This document shows, piece after piece, positions 1 through 8,892 of a stretch of 44,617 nucleotides of DNA; the first letter of the stretch is position 1; every line of letters starts with the position of its first letter. Source of the stretch: JAVKLU01 sp031538895 (GTDB lineage Bacteria; Pseudomonadota; Gammaproteobacteria; Burkholderiales; Burkholderiaceae); assembly GCA_031538895.1 (NCBI GenBank), contig JAVKLU010000055.1:1-44617 (forward strand). Direction: 5' to 3'. A model generated the notes under the pieces. The model was not told the DNA's origin. It saw nothing but the letters and a program-made list of their open reading frames with translations, and ran no database searches. The translations under genes and the position numbers were made by a program.

Positions 1-240
1 AATGCGTGTGGCAGGGTAGCCCAAGTCGTCCATGAGTACCATCAAGTACAGCTGCCTGACGGCCTCTTCAGGCGTGAGTTTGATTTGCTTTTGACGCACC
101 AAGCATTCAACATAGGGCGCGGGTTTTTTGCCAGTGTCGTTGATGGTGATGCGCTTTTCTAAGGTTTTGATTTGTTTGGTGTTGAATTGCGTCAGCTTGT
201 AGCTGCTGTCTTTGAGCAACTGCGTTAGGTGGTTAGTCAT
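1..240 (-). CDS. Type I restriction-type protein (HsdR N-terminal-like domain), cut by window edge
   Basis: The reading frame is open for exactly 80 codons from an ATG at 238-240 to the left edge, so only the N-terminus is present. The translation begins MTNHLTQLLKDSSYKL and contains a CLVRQKQIKLTPEEAVRQLY segment followed by LMDDLGYPATRI. That pattern (conserved CLVR, LTPEE, RQ, LGYP) is what I know from the type I restriction enzyme R-protein N-terminal domain, also found at the start of some N-6 DNA methylases. Such proteins act in DNA restriction or modification. The remaining domains are outside the window, so endonuclease, translocase or methylase activity cannot be decided. No clear ribosome-binding site is visible; an A-rich stretch precedes the ATG. 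Confidence 0.6.
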   Translation of the reverse strand, partial: MTNHLTQLLKDSSYKLTQFNTKQIKTLEKRITINDTGKKPAPYVECLVRQKQIKLTPEEAVRQLYLMVLMDDLGYPATRI

Positions 241-364
241 ATTGTTTTTTTTCTTTTATATTGGTTGCGCTCTTCGCGGTCTACGGCTGTTTTTTATAGT
301 GTGCTTTCTTGCGCCTCGCTCAACTTGCTTTTCTTCGGTTGTTTTTTTCTCTTTCCCGCCATTC
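241..364. other. Intergenic region between sugar kinase and restriction-type gene
   Basis: The 124 bases hold the 3' flank of the sugar kinase and the presumed promoter of the leftward restriction-type gene. The strand is pyrimidine-rich with long T runs. I see no RNA gene, no clear inverted repeat and no convincing promoter hexamers. Short open frames across it are low-complexity Phe/Leu strings and are not credible genes. Confidence 0.4.
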
Positions 365-1324
365 CTACAGGGTATCAAGCTGTACCGCGTCCAAATAGGT
401 CAAAGTTTCCTCTGCTGTCGGTGGCTGGCACCCTTTACGCATCAACGACAGGGACGCATTGGCCACGGCGTAATGCAAGGCAAAAGCGTAGTCCATCGTC
501 GGACTGGGCGCCGTCGAACGACTGATTTGGCTCAATAAACCCGCAAAAAAACAATCCCCCGCACCAACGCTGTCAACAAGCTTCACCGCCTGCGTCGTCC
601 GCGCGCGCCACGCCTGGGTTTGACTGACTAACAGCGCGCCCTGCGCACCCAGCGTCAAACTGACCCACATCGCCCCCGTCCGGGACAGTACCGCGTGCGC
701 GGCCGCCAGAGGATCCGTCGTATCAAGGCCTAAAAACACCAAATCGTCGTCGCTCACTTTAATTAAATCGGCCAAGCTCATCGCGCGCCAAATTGAATTT
801 TGATACGCGACAATGTCTGCGCAGACTTTGGGGCGGGCGTTGGCATCAATGGCAATCTTGATTCCATTTGATTTTTGCTGCTCTAACCAATCGATATAAC
901 GCGGCGCATCCGAGGGCAATAAAGTCAGGCATCCGGTGTAACACCATCGTAACGAAGTTTGCGCAGCGCAATAGCGATTCCAATGGGACGCCACAAAATC
1001 TCGATCCGCCACCGCTTCACGATGAAAGGTATACGCCGCCTGACCTTTATCGTCCAAACTCACCACCGCTAAAGAGGTGGGCAAAATCGAAGTTCCTCCC
1101 ACCAATTCAACCCCATCGTTTTTCATGGTGTGCGCCAAGGCCAGACCAAATTTATCACTTGAAAACGGATTAAGGTAGGACGTCGCCACCCCCTGTTTGG
1201 CCAAGGCGCGCGCGCAGTTATAGACTGAACCGCCTAAACAGGGATTGAATCGCCCATCCGGCTCTTCGATTAAATCAATCAGGGCTTCGCCCGCCGCTAC
1301 TATTAAAGGAGTAAACATAGACAT
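365..1324 (-). CDS. PfkB-family sugar kinase (fructokinase-like)
   Basis: This ribokinase/PfkB-family kinase of about 319 residues would phosphorylate a sugar with ATP in the cytoplasm. The N-terminus carries GEALIDLIEE, then the glycine-rich FNPCLGGSVYNCARAL sugar-binding motif at about residues 27-42. The C-terminal DSVGAGDCFFAGLL motif contains the anion hole and the catalytic Asp. The GEALID opening resembles fructokinases, but family members with other substrates share it, so no gene symbol is given. The ATG at 1322-1324 is preferred over an in-frame GTG one codon earlier; a further ATG lies at 1316-1318. The gene starts 8 bases after the serC stop, so it is probably co-transcribed with serC. 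No strong Shine-Dalgarno is seen. Confidence 0.85.
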   Translation of the reverse strand: MSMFTPLIVAAGEALIDLIEEPDGRFNPCLGGSVYNCARALAKQGVATSYLNPFSSDKFGLALAHTMKNDGVELVGGTSILPTSLAVVSLDDKGQAAYTFHREAVADRDFVASHWNRYCAAQTSLRWCYTGCLTLLPSDAPRYIDWLEQQKSNGIKIAIDANARPKVCADIVAYQNSIWRAMSLADLIKVSDDDLVFLGLDTTDPLAAAHAVLSRTGAMWVSLTLGAQGALLVSQTQAWRARTTQAVKLVDSVGAGDCFFAGLLSQISRSTAPSPTMDYAFALHYAVANASLSLMRKGCQPPTAEETLTYLDAVQLDTL

Positions 1325-1332
1325 CACCCAAA

Positions 1333-2433
1333 TTAAAAGAATCTTTGCTCAAAATTACGCATCATTTCCACTAAAGCCCGCACGCCTTCGATCGGCATCG
1401 CGTTATAAATCGAGGCACGCATTCCGCCCAAAGACTTGTGCCCTTTCAAACTAAGCAACCCGGCCTCTTTCGCGGCGTCTAAAAATGCGGCATTCAAATT
1501 GTCATTACGCAAGAAAAACGGCACATTCATCCGCGATCGAAATTGCGGATCAACCGACGAAAAATACAGCGCGGAAGCGTCTATCGTGTCGTATAGCAAT
1601 TGTGCTTTGACCTGATTGCGCGCAGCCATGGCGGCGACACCACCTTGTTTCAATAACCACTGAAACACCAAACCCGCAATATAAATCGCATAAGTCGGTG
1701 GCGTGTTATAGAGCGAATTTTGCGCCGCCACTGTCTGCCAATGAAAGGCCGAAGGACAATCCGCGCGCGCGCGATCCAACAAATCGTCACGCACCACCAC
1801 AATCGTCAAACCAGCGCACCCAATATTTTTTTGCGCGCCCGCAAAAATCACCCCGTACTGCGTAAAGTCAATTGGGCGCGACAAAATATGTGAGGACATA
1901 TCGGCCACGACGACGCCTTCTTTGGCCAAGCCCCAAGCGCCACGCGCGCGCGCATCTTCGATTAAAGTTTCAACACCGTGCACTGTTTCGTTTGTACACA
2001 CGTGGGCATACGCCGCATTGGCGCTAAACCGCTCACTCGGACAATCGGGAAAAACGGTAAATTTTTCGGGTTGCGCGACAACATTAACGCGCGCATAAGC
2101 GTGTGCTTCTTGCGCAGATTTTGCTGACCAGCCACCGCTAACCACCACATCCACTATTGCATCACGCTGTTTGCCACACAAATTCAAAGGCACAATCGCG
2201 TTTTGCCCCAAGCCACCGCCTTGCATGAACAACACGCGATAGTTGGCTGGGACATTTAATAGAGTCCGAAAATCCGCCAGTGCCTGCTGATGAATCTGGT
2301 CGTAGTGCGAACTGCGGTGGCTCATTTCCATCACCGAAATACCACAACCGCGCCAATCACTCATCTCCTGCGCAGCCTGCTGTAAAACCTCTGGCGGCAA
2401 CATTGCCGGCCCCGCAGAAAAGTTATAAATCAT
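1333..2433 (-). CDS. serC: Phosphoserine aminotransferase
   Basis: SerC is the PLP enzyme that converts 3-phosphohydroxypyruvate and glutamate to 3-phosphoserine in serine synthesis; it also acts in the PLP pathway. The 366-residue length is normal. The opening MIYNFSAGPAMLPPEVL is the family signature, followed by ISVMEMSHRS. The AGAQKNIGCAG segment holds the PLP-binding lysine, and the C-terminal GHKSLGGMRASIYNAMP is also characteristic. It lies between lnt (77-base gap) and the sugar kinase. Its start is preceded by three tandem 12-base units, each carrying an AAGGA ribosome-binding core; the nearest one is well spaced for the ATG at 2431-2433. Confidence 0.97.
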   Translation of the reverse strand: MIYNFSAGPAMLPPEVLQQAAQEMSDWRGCGISVMEMSHRSSHYDQIHQQALADFRTLLNVPANYRVLFMQGGGLGQNAIVPLNLCGKQRDAIVDVVVSGGWSAKSAQEAHAYARVNVVAQPEKFTVFPDCPSERFSANAAYAHVCTNETVHGVETLIEDARARGAWGLAKEGVVVADMSSHILSRPIDFTQYGVIFAGAQKNIGCAGLTIVVVRDDLLDRARADCPSAFHWQTVAAQNSLYNTPPTYAIYIAGLVFQWLLKQGGVAAMAARNQVKAQLLYDTIDASALYFSSVDPQFRSRMNVPFFLRNDNLNAAFLDAAKEAGLLSLKGHKSLGGMRASIYNAMPIEGVRALVEMMRNFEQRFF

Positions 2434-2435
2434 AA

Positions 2436-2471
2436 AAATCCTTAATCAAATCCTTAGTCAAATCCTTAATC
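2436..2471 (-). repeat. Triple 12-bp tandem repeat carrying the serC ribosome-binding site
   Basis: On the minus strand the leader reads as three copies of GATTAAGGATTT (the middle copy has one change, GACTAAGGATTT), directly abutting TT and the serC ATG. Each copy holds an AAGGA core, so the leader has three candidate Shine-Dalgarno sites 12 bases apart. Only the copy next to the ATG has the normal spacing. Confidence 0.9.
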
Positions 2472-2510
2472 AATAACGACGTCAATTCAATGGCATCATT
2501 GTCTTGTTTA

Positions 2511-4151
2511 TTACGGTGTCAACGAATGCGCTTTGCGGCTTGTGCGACGGCGCCATAACAACAGACACTGTAAACCGACTAGCGCAAAAAAAATCACACC
2601 AAAAAGCGTGTCGCCATAGCGTCCATACGGCGTTACACCTCGCGCACCTTTTACTGCTACTTCTAGAATTCCGGCTTGTCCCTGAGGGAGTGCCGCGATC
2701 GTTTTCCCAGACGCATCAAACATCGCGGTGATCCCGCTATTGGTTGACATTAAAAATGGCTTCTGCAATTCCAAAGCGCGCATTTGCGACATTTGGGCAA
2801 ACTGCGTTAACGCAGAACCCTCGCCAAACCACGCGAGGTTTGAAACATTCATCAAAATATCCGCCTGATTGTTCGTCGCGCTGCGTGCCAACTCTGCGCC
2901 AAAAATACTTTCATAACAAATATTAAATGCAATCGACAGGCCGTCGACGACCAGCGCGAGTTGTATGTCTGCGCCCCTCAACAAACTCCCCAAAGGAATT
3001 TGCATCGCATCAACCAGCCACTGCATGCCTGAGGGAACGAACTCACCAAAGGGCACCAAATGACTTTTATCGTAACGAAAAACAACTCCGTTTTCACGCC
3101 ACGCCAAAACGCTGTTGCTCATCGCGTCTTGATCCACGTCTCGAGCAAAACTGCCCATCGCTAGGGTTCGATTCTCTAGCGCAATGCCGTCCCACCATTC
3201 TTTTGGAACTTCGGTAAACAGTAGCGGCAATATCGTTTCTGGCATCACAATCAACTGCCCACGCGATTGATGGATCAGTTTACGGTAATGCTCTAAATGT
3301 TGTTGCGTTAAATCGCGTGAGAATTTATTTTTTTGGGCAATTTGTACTTGTACCAAACTGACCGTCAAAGCCTGTTGTGAGTCTTTGGTAAAGCGTACTT
3401 GCTGCAAAGCCGCGCCCCCACCAAAAATAATCGGTACGGCCAATAATGGCATCCACCAACGCGGCACGCGATTGTGTCGGCGCGTCCACGCCACCTCAAT
3501 CAATAAGGCCAGCGCCATGACCAACGCGCTGATCGCATACACCCCAACAAATGGCGCATAGCCCGACAAACTTGATTCTGCGTGCGCGTAGCCTAACGAC
3601 AACCATGGAAAACCCGTCAATATCGTGCCTCGAAACCATTCGCCGCCGCCCCACAAAACCGCCAATAAGACCAGCGAAAAAGCGTTTTTCGTATAAAACG
3701 CTTCTTTCACATCAGCTTTTGTTGTATCAGTTTTGACATTGAATCTAAAAAACAAATAGCCAAATGCGCCGTGTAATAGCGCCAACACAGCCGCGCCAAA
3801 AGCGATTAACACCGTCGCGACGATTAAGGGCATCCCGCCAAACAAAGTCATGCTGTGGGTCAACCAAAACAGCCCGAGCAAATAGTGTGCGCTACCGGTG
3901 AGCCATGCCAAGCCAAACGCTTCGCGGCGTGAGCGGGCCTGTCGAATAATCCACAACCAAATCGGCAGCAACATCATTTGCAAAAACCACCACGACCAGG
4001 GTGCAAATGCGCCGACCAAAGCAAGACCTATCATGCCTGTCCACACAAAACGCTGGAATTTTGAGGCCATCAGTGATTGAGCAATATTGGTCATGAATTT
4101 GTGCATCACGAATTTGTGCATCACGAATTTATGTATCACGAACTTCAGCAT
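2511..4151 (-). CDS. lnt: Apolipoprotein N-acyltransferase
   Basis: Lnt adds the third acyl chain to the N-terminal cysteine of lipoproteins in the inner membrane. The N-terminal third is strongly hydrophobic (IGLALVGAFAPWSWWFL onward) with several membrane segments. A nitrilase-fold domain follows, with VMPETILPLLF (catalytic Glu), RYDKSHLVPFGEFVP (catalytic Lys) and FNICYESIFG (catalytic Cys). About 546 residues is near the family norm. The ATG at 4149-4151 overlaps the tsaB stop as TGATG and has AAGGAG upstream, so it is a good start. The first 20 codons are a four-unit 15-bp repeat (KFVIHKFVMHKFVMHKFM), which offers several in-frame GTG and ATG codons. Translation is probably coupled to tsaB. 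Confidence 0.95.
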   Translation of the reverse strand: MLKFVIHKFVMHKFVMHKFMTNIAQSLMASKFQRFVWTGMIGLALVGAFAPWSWWFLQMMLLPIWLWIIRQARSRREAFGLAWLTGSAHYLLGLFWLTHSMTLFGGMPLIVATVLIAFGAAVLALLHGAFGYLFFRFNVKTDTTKADVKEAFYTKNAFSLVLLAVLWGGGEWFRGTILTGFPWLSLGYAHAESSLSGYAPFVGVYAISALVMALALLIEVAWTRRHNRVPRWWMPLLAVPIIFGGGAALQQVRFTKDSQQALTVSLVQVQIAQKNKFSRDLTQQHLEHYRKLIHQSRGQLIVMPETILPLLFTEVPKEWWDGIALENRTLAMGSFARDVDQDAMSNSVLAWRENGVVFRYDKSHLVPFGEFVPSGMQWLVDAMQIPLGSLLRGADIQLALVVDGLSIAFNICYESIFGAELARSATNNQADILMNVSNLAWFGEGSALTQFAQMSQMRALELQKPFLMSTNSGITAMFDASGKTIAALPQGQAGILEVAVKGARGVTPYGRYGDTLFGVIFFALVGLQCLLLWRRRTSRKAHSLTP

Positions 4152-4154
4152 CAC
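4095..4154 (-). repeat. Four-unit 15-bp tandem repeat at the lnt start
   Basis: Four consecutive 15-base units of the form GAATTTGTGCATCAC (plus strand) end at the lnt start codon. The first two (4095-4109, 4110-4124) are identical; the third and fourth differ by a few bases. Because the unit is a multiple of three the lnt frame stays open. Every unit repeats a GTG plus a neighbouring ATG-like codon. Confidence 0.92.
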
Positions 4155-4819
4155 GACTCCTTCAATTGACGCTGTTGTAGGGTTTGCGCGACCTGATCGC
4201 GAACATACAAAGGTTCTATATTTTCTGCCGCAAAGCGCGGCAGATCAAATCGTAGCGCCAACTCCAATTGCGCTTTTGCGCTGGGCCAAGTCATTTGTGT
4301 GGCGCCGATTAGTTGCGGAATACCGTGACCACACAAGCGCATACCCGCTGGGGGTTGAAAATTCGCGGCCAACGCTAAAGCGGGCGCGTGACCAATTTCA
4401 ATACGATCATTCACAAAACGGTATGAGGCCCAATACACCTCGCCCATGCGCGCATCGATAAGGCTACAGATTTCGCTCTCTGGCTGGCCGGCGGCACACC
4501 AGGCTTGATACGCTAAATTTAACAAACTGGGCACAGGAACGCACGCCATTTGATGGTGATAGGCCAAACCTTGCGTCACTGCAATCGCTAAACGAATCGC
4601 GGTAAAAGGTCCCGGGCCTTGCGTGCAGATGATGGTCGTGCAATCCTTAAGCGCGATTGAATAATCGTGACACAGTGCTTGGATCGTGGGCAAAATACGT
4701 TCGGACATCAGTGCGCCTGCGCCTTCAAAGTGCCGTTCAACAATCTGTTCGCCCACACGCAAGGCCACGCTACCCGAAGGTGCGGTTGTTTCAAGCGAAA
4801 GCCAAATCGGCGCAGACAT
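4151..4819 (-). CDS. tsaB: tRNA threonylcarbamoyladenosine biosynthesis protein TsaB
   Basis: TsaB is the non-catalytic dimerisation partner of TsaD in making t6A37 on tRNAs that read ANN codons. The protein has about 222 residues, usual for the family. Its opening WLSLETTAPSGSVAL is the ASKHA-fold start (canonical ILAIDTST), and TQGPGPFTAIRLAIAVTQGL is the TsaB signature. The ATG at 4817-4819 is preferred; an in-frame TTG precedes it directly. It lies 91 bases after dnaQ and its stop overlaps the lnt start by one base, so dnaQ, tsaB and lnt probably share a transcript. Confidence 0.94.
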   Translation of the reverse strand: MSAPIWLSLETTAPSGSVALRVGEQIVERHFEGAGALMSERILPTIQALCHDYSIALKDCTTIICTQGPGPFTAIRLAIAVTQGLAYHHQMACVPVPSLLNLAYQAWCAAGQPESEICSLIDARMGEVYWASYRFVNDRIEIGHAPALALAANFQPPAGMRLCGHGIPQLIGATQMTWPSAKAQLELALRFDLPRFAAENIEPLYVRDQVAQTLQQRQLKES

Positions 4820-4910
4820 CAATTAAACGCAAATAAAGTGGTGAATTTAAACCCCGTCCAGAACCCGTTCAAAAATCGATGGGAGATAGCAATCTTGGAC
4901 AAAAAACGTA

Positions 4911-5588
4911 TTACGTCCTGCGCCACAGCGCGGTGGATTTTTTGTCCATCGCGATCAAAATAGCCTCGTGCGCCGCTTGCTCCGCTTCATCAGCGGGCAA
5001 AACACGCAGGTTTGTAGGCACCTTGATGGTCGCGTTTTGGGTCTGGATTTGGGCACTCATGACCAGGCTTTGCTGTCCACTGGTCAGCGCAAAATAAACT
5101 TGCGCGAGTAAATGCGAATCTTTTAACGCGCCATGTGTTTGACGATGCGTAATGTCGATTTCAAAACGTTGGCACAGCGCATCGAGACTATTTTTTTTAC
5201 CTGAAAATTGCTCTTTGGCCATGGCCAAACTGTCAATCACCGAATCAACATGTTGCGCTACTTTTCCCGATCCGATGCGTTCGAGCTCTGCGTCTAAAAA
5301 GCCAATATCAAACGAGGCGTTATGAATAATCAGTTGCGCGCCACGAATAAAGTTTAAAAAATCACTCGCAATATCGGCAAAACGCGGCTTGTCCGATAAA
5401 AATTCCGCGCTCAAACCATGAATTTGCTGCGCCTCTGCCGGCATATCGCGTTCAGGATTGAGATAAACGTGAAAAGTGTGTTCCGTCACCCGCCGTTGCG
5501 CAATTTCAACACACCCGATTTCGACGATGCGATCACCATTTTTGGGTGACAGGCCGGTCGTTTCAGTATCCAGAACTATGGTTCGCAT
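4911..5588 (-). CDS. dnaQ: DNA polymerase III epsilon subunit (3'-5' proofreading exonuclease)
   Basis: DnaQ proofreads for the replicative polymerase. The DEDDh exonuclease motifs are visible: TIVLDTETTGL (Exo I, with DxE), IIHNASFDIGFL (Exo II) and HGALKDSHLLAQVYF (Exo III, HxxxxD). The C-terminal tail should bind the alpha subunit and is of normal length. The start at 5586-5588 gives MRTIVLDTETTG, the conserved N-terminus; longer starts upstream would overlap the preceding MAPEG gene. It begins 13 bases after the MAPEG stop, with no clear Shine-Dalgarno, which suggests coupling. Confidence 0.94.
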   Translation of the reverse strand: MRTIVLDTETTGLSPKNGDRIVEIGCVEIAQRRVTEHTFHVYLNPERDMPAEAQQIHGLSAEFLSDKPRFADIASDFLNFIRGAQLIIHNASFDIGFLDAELERIGSGKVAQHVDSVIDSLAMAKEQFSGKKNSLDALCQRFEIDITHRQTHGALKDSHLLAQVYFALTSGQQSLVMSAQIQTQNATIKVPTNLRVLPADEAEQAAHEAILIAMDKKSTALWRRT

Positions 5589-5601
5589 CGCGTTTTTAAT
5601 C

Positions 5602-6006
5602 TTAATGAGGATTAAAAAGTATCGCGGGATGCGCCGCAAGCACCACTACCGCCAGCAACAGTACGGCAAAAGTCAGGGTCATTCCAGCGACGCGCAAGAC
5701 CGTCACTTCAGGCACGCGACTGATCGCCGCCGCATGGACAGTCCGCCCCAATAGCAAACCTGCACCCAATAGATGAAGCAACCACTGCGCACCGCCTTGC
5801 AGTTCAGCAAAAAAAATCAGCAACAAAATAAAAGGGGTGTATTCAATAAAGTTGGCATGCGCTCGAATCGCGCGCCTCAAAATTTTATTGTCGCCATCAC
5901 CCAAACTGACTTGATGCCGGTAACGCAAAATAATAATTCGCACGCTGAGAACAAAAAACAATATCCCCAACAATGCCGCATAAGTTGCCGTCGTGATCGC
6001 AAACAT
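5602..6006 (-). CDS. MAPEG-family membrane protein
   Basis: The 134-residue protein is almost wholly membrane-embedded, with about four hydrophobic segments. The RAIRAHANFIEYTPFILLL segment is the hallmark of the MAPEG family (glutathione S-transferase or eicosanoid-metabolism-like membrane proteins), which is common in proteobacteria as an uncharacterised protein. A later GRTVHAAAI stretch also fits. It begins one base after the secA stop and ends 13 bases before dnaQ, so it is inside the secA-dnaQ transcript. Its substrate is unknown; glutathione-dependent chemistry is only an inference from the family. Confidence 0.88.
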   Translation of the reverse strand: MFAITTATYAALLGILFFVLSVRIIILRYRHQVSLGDGDNKILRRAIRAHANFIEYTPFILLLIFFAELQGGAQWLLHLLGAGLLLGRTVHAAAISRVPEVTVLRVAGMTLTFAVLLLAVVVLAAHPAILFNPH

Positions 6007-6007
6007 A

Positions 6008-8770
6008 TTAAATTAAGGCTCCGTGACATTGTTTATATTTTTTACCACTGCCACAAGGGCAGGGATCGTTACGCCCCACTTTAGGTTCGTGATTACGCAT
6101 CGGCTGCGCTTTCTCTTGCGCGCCAGTTTCGCCGGCGGGCGCCAACGCTTCCTCGGCACTTTGTCCCGCGTAATCTGCGTGTTGAAAATTAATCTGCGCT
6201 AAACGTTGTTGCTGCGCAAGCGCCTGTTGTGCCGACTCGACTTCTGCCGCAGTTTGTACGTGCACGGTAGCAATAACGCGCGTCACGTCATATTTCACGC
6301 GATCTAGCAACTGACCAAATAATTCAAAAGCCTCGCGTTTGTATTCTTGCTTAGGATTTTTTTGGGCATAGCCGCGTAAATGTATCCCTTGACGCAAATG
6401 ATCCAAGGCCGCCAAATGTTCACGCCAACCGTTATCCAAATGTTGCAACAACACACCGCGCTCAAATTGATGAAACTCTTCTTCATCCACCCGCGCAATT
6501 TTCTCGTCGTAGGACTCTTGAGCTTTGGCTAAAACACGTTCCAAAATGTCTTCGCCGTCGCAATCGTCTGTTTCTGCCAGGCTGATCAAATCTAATTCCA
6601 AATGCCATTCGGTTTTAAGCTCGGCGTCCAAACCTGCGATATCCCATTGCTCTGGCATCGATTGCGCAGGCACAAAACGCCCGACCATATCTTCGAACAC
6701 CGACTGACGCAAAGCATGGATCACCTCCGCAACATCTTCACCTTCCAAAATATCATTGCGCTGTTGATAAATCACCCGACGCTGATCATTAGCAACATCG
6801 TCGTATTCCAACAGTTGTTTGCGAATATCAAAGTTGCGCGCTTCCACTTTGCGCTGTGCTGACTCCAAAGAACGCGAGACCAAGCCTGATTCAATCGGCT
6901 CGCCTTCTGGCATTTTCAAGCGTTCCATGATGTTTTTGATGCGATCGCCGGCAAAAATTCGCAGCAAAGAATCTTCCAAACTCAAATAAAAACGCGACGA
7001 TCCAGGGTCGCCTTGACGCCCCGAACGGCCGCGCAATTGATTGTCGATCCGGCGCGACTCGTGGCGCTCAGTCGCAATAATGTGCAAGCCCCCTGCGGCT
7101 AAAACGGCGTCGTGCTGGGCCGCCCATTCACGATTGAGTTTCTCAACCATCGCGTCTTTTTCAGTCAAAGCGATTTTGTCGTTTTCATAAACTTGTTCAA
7201 TTTGTTTTTCGATATTGCCACCCAGCACAATATCGGTACCGCGTCCGGCCATATTGGTCGCAATGGTGATCGCGCCCACTCGCCCCGCTTGCGCAATGAT
7301 CTCCGCTTCACGCATATGCTGTTTGGCGTTCAAGACATTGTGCGGCAGTTTTTCTTTGCTCAACAAATTCGACAAGAACTCTGAATTTCCAATTGACGTT
7401 GTCCCCACCAATACCGGCTGACCGTGTTCTTGACACGTTTTAATATCGCGAATCACTGCTGCGAATTTTTCTGGCGCGCTCTTATACACCTGATCTTGCA
7501 TATCGCGTCGCGCTGACACGCGATTAGGCGGTATCACGACGGTTTCTAAATTGTAAATTTCTTGGAACTCGTAGGCTTCGGTATCTGCTGTTCCCGTCAT
7601 CCCGGACAACTTGCCATACATGCGGAAATAATTTTGAAACGTAATCGAGGCAAGGGTTTGATTTTCGTTTTGAATATCGACGCCTTCTTTGGCTTCCACC
7701 GCTTGGTGCAAACCTTCAGACCATCGACGCCCATCCATCAAACGTCCGGTGAACTCATCCACGATGACCACTTGACCCGTTTGCACCACGTAGTGCTGAT
7801 CGCGGTGATACAAAATATGCGCACGCAACGCCGCGTACAAATGATGAATCAAATTGATGTTGCTGGCGTCATATAAAGAGCTACCTTCGGCCAACAAACC
7901 TAAACGCGTCAAAATTTTTTCAGCATTCTCAAAACCGCGTTCAGTCAAATGAACTTGATGGGCTTTTTCATCCAGCAAATAATCACCCTCGATTTCAACT
8001 TGACCAGAACCGTCGGGAGCGATTTCACCCACTTGCTTAGTCAGCAAAGCGGGAATCGCATTCATTTTTTTATACAAATCCGACTGACCTTCTGCGTGCC
8101 CCGAAATAATCAACGGCGTACGCGCCTCATCAATCAAAATCGAATCAACCTCATCGACAATCGCAAAATTCAAACCCCGCATTACCCGCTCACCAAGGTG
8201 ATAGACCATGTTGTCGCGCAGGTAATCAAAACCAAATTCGTTATTGGTTCCGTAGGTAATATCGGCCGCAAAAGCAGCTTGTTTTTCATCACGTGATTTG
8301 TGCGACAGATTGACGCCCACCGATAAACCCAGCCATTCGTGCAAACGTCCCATCCATGCAGAATCACGCGCGGCCAAATAATCATTCACCGTAACGACGT
8401 GAACCCCCTTGCCGGTTAAGGCGTTGAGATAACACGGCAAAGTCGCCACTAAGGTTTTTCCTTCACCGGTACGCATCTCGGCAATTTTGCCGTAATGCAA
8501 GGCCATGCCTCCAATTAACTGCGCATCAAAATGACGCATTTTGAGCACGCGGCGCGAGGCCTCACGACACACTGCAAACGCTTCGGGTAACAAACTCTCC
8601 AAGGTTTCGCCGTCTTGAAAACGCTGTTTGAACTCTGGCGTCTTGGCTTTTAGCTGGCTGTCATCCAGCTGTTCGTAAGTACGTTCAAGCGCATTGATTT
8701 GCACGACCGTGCGTCGATATTGTTTGAGGATGCGCCCATTACGGCTGCCAAATATTTTAGTCAAAAACAT
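6008..8770 (-). CDS. secA: Protein translocase ATPase SecA
   Basis: SecA drives preproteins through SecYEG. At 920 residues it is a typical proteobacterial SecA. Visible features: MRTGEGKTLVATLP Walker A near residue 100, IVDEVDSILIDEARTPLIIS (DEAD-box Walker B), a preprotein cross-linking domain, GMTGTADTEA, TNMAGRGTDIVLGG, ERHESRRIDNQLRGRSGRQG (helicase motif VI), and a C-terminal zinc-binding SEC-C motif NDPCPCGSGKKYKQCHG. The last lets SecB bind. It starts a minus-strand group, with MAPEG and dnaQ immediately behind. The leader at 8771-8892 shows no obvious Shine-Dalgarno. Confidence 0.99.
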   Translation of the reverse strand: MFLTKIFGSRNGRILKQYRRTVVQINALERTYEQLDDSQLKAKTPEFKQRFQDGETLESLLPEAFAVCREASRRVLKMRHFDAQLIGGMALHYGKIAEMRTGEGKTLVATLPCYLNALTGKGVHVVTVNDYLAARDSAWMGRLHEWLGLSVGVNLSHKSRDEKQAAFAADITYGTNNEFGFDYLRDNMVYHLGERVMRGLNFAIVDEVDSILIDEARTPLIISGHAEGQSDLYKKMNAIPALLTKQVGEIAPDGSGQVEIEGDYLLDEKAHQVHLTERGFENAEKILTRLGLLAEGSSLYDASNINLIHHLYAALRAHILYHRDQHYVVQTGQVVIVDEFTGRLMDGRRWSEGLHQAVEAKEGVDIQNENQTLASITFQNYFRMYGKLSGMTGTADTEAYEFQEIYNLETVVIPPNRVSARRDMQDQVYKSAPEKFAAVIRDIKTCQEHGQPVLVGTTSIGNSEFLSNLLSKEKLPHNVLNAKQHMREAEIIAQAGRVGAITIATNMAGRGTDIVLGGNIEKQIEQVYENDKIALTEKDAMVEKLNREWAAQHDAVLAAGGLHIIATERHESRRIDNQLRGRSGRQGDPGSSRFYLSLEDSLLRIFAGDRIKNIMERLKMPEGEPIESGLVSRSLESAQRKVEARNFDIRKQLLEYDDVANDQRRVIYQQRNDILEGEDVAEVIHALRQSVFEDMVGRFVPAQSMPEQWDIAGLDAELKTEWHLELDLISLAETDDCDGEDILERVLAKAQESYDEKIARVDEEEFHQFERGVLLQHLDNGWREHLAALDHLRQGIHLRGYAQKNPKQEYKREAFELFGQLLDRVKYDVTRVIATVHVQTAAEVESAQQALAQQQRLAQINFQHADYAGQSAEEALAPAGETGAQEKAQPMRNHEPKVGRNDPCPCGSGKKYKQCHGALI

Positions 8771-8827
8771 ACTAATTAGGGGAAGGGTTCAAAAATGCTA
8801 AAGGTGCTGATTTTAGGCGACTCTTAT

Positions 8828-8863
8828 CTACGCAGATGAGGCGCACTACGCAGATGAGGTGCA
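8828..8863. repeat. Two-copy 18-bp tandem repeat upstream of secA
   Basis: CTACGCAGATGAGGCGCA at 8828-8845 is followed directly by the same 18 bases with a single C-to-T change at 8846-8863. It lies in the 122-base gap between the MFS stop and the secA start. No other function is apparent there. Confidence 0.9.
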
Positions 8864-8892
8864 CAAATCAGTTGATTCCGCGTTTCTGTGAA

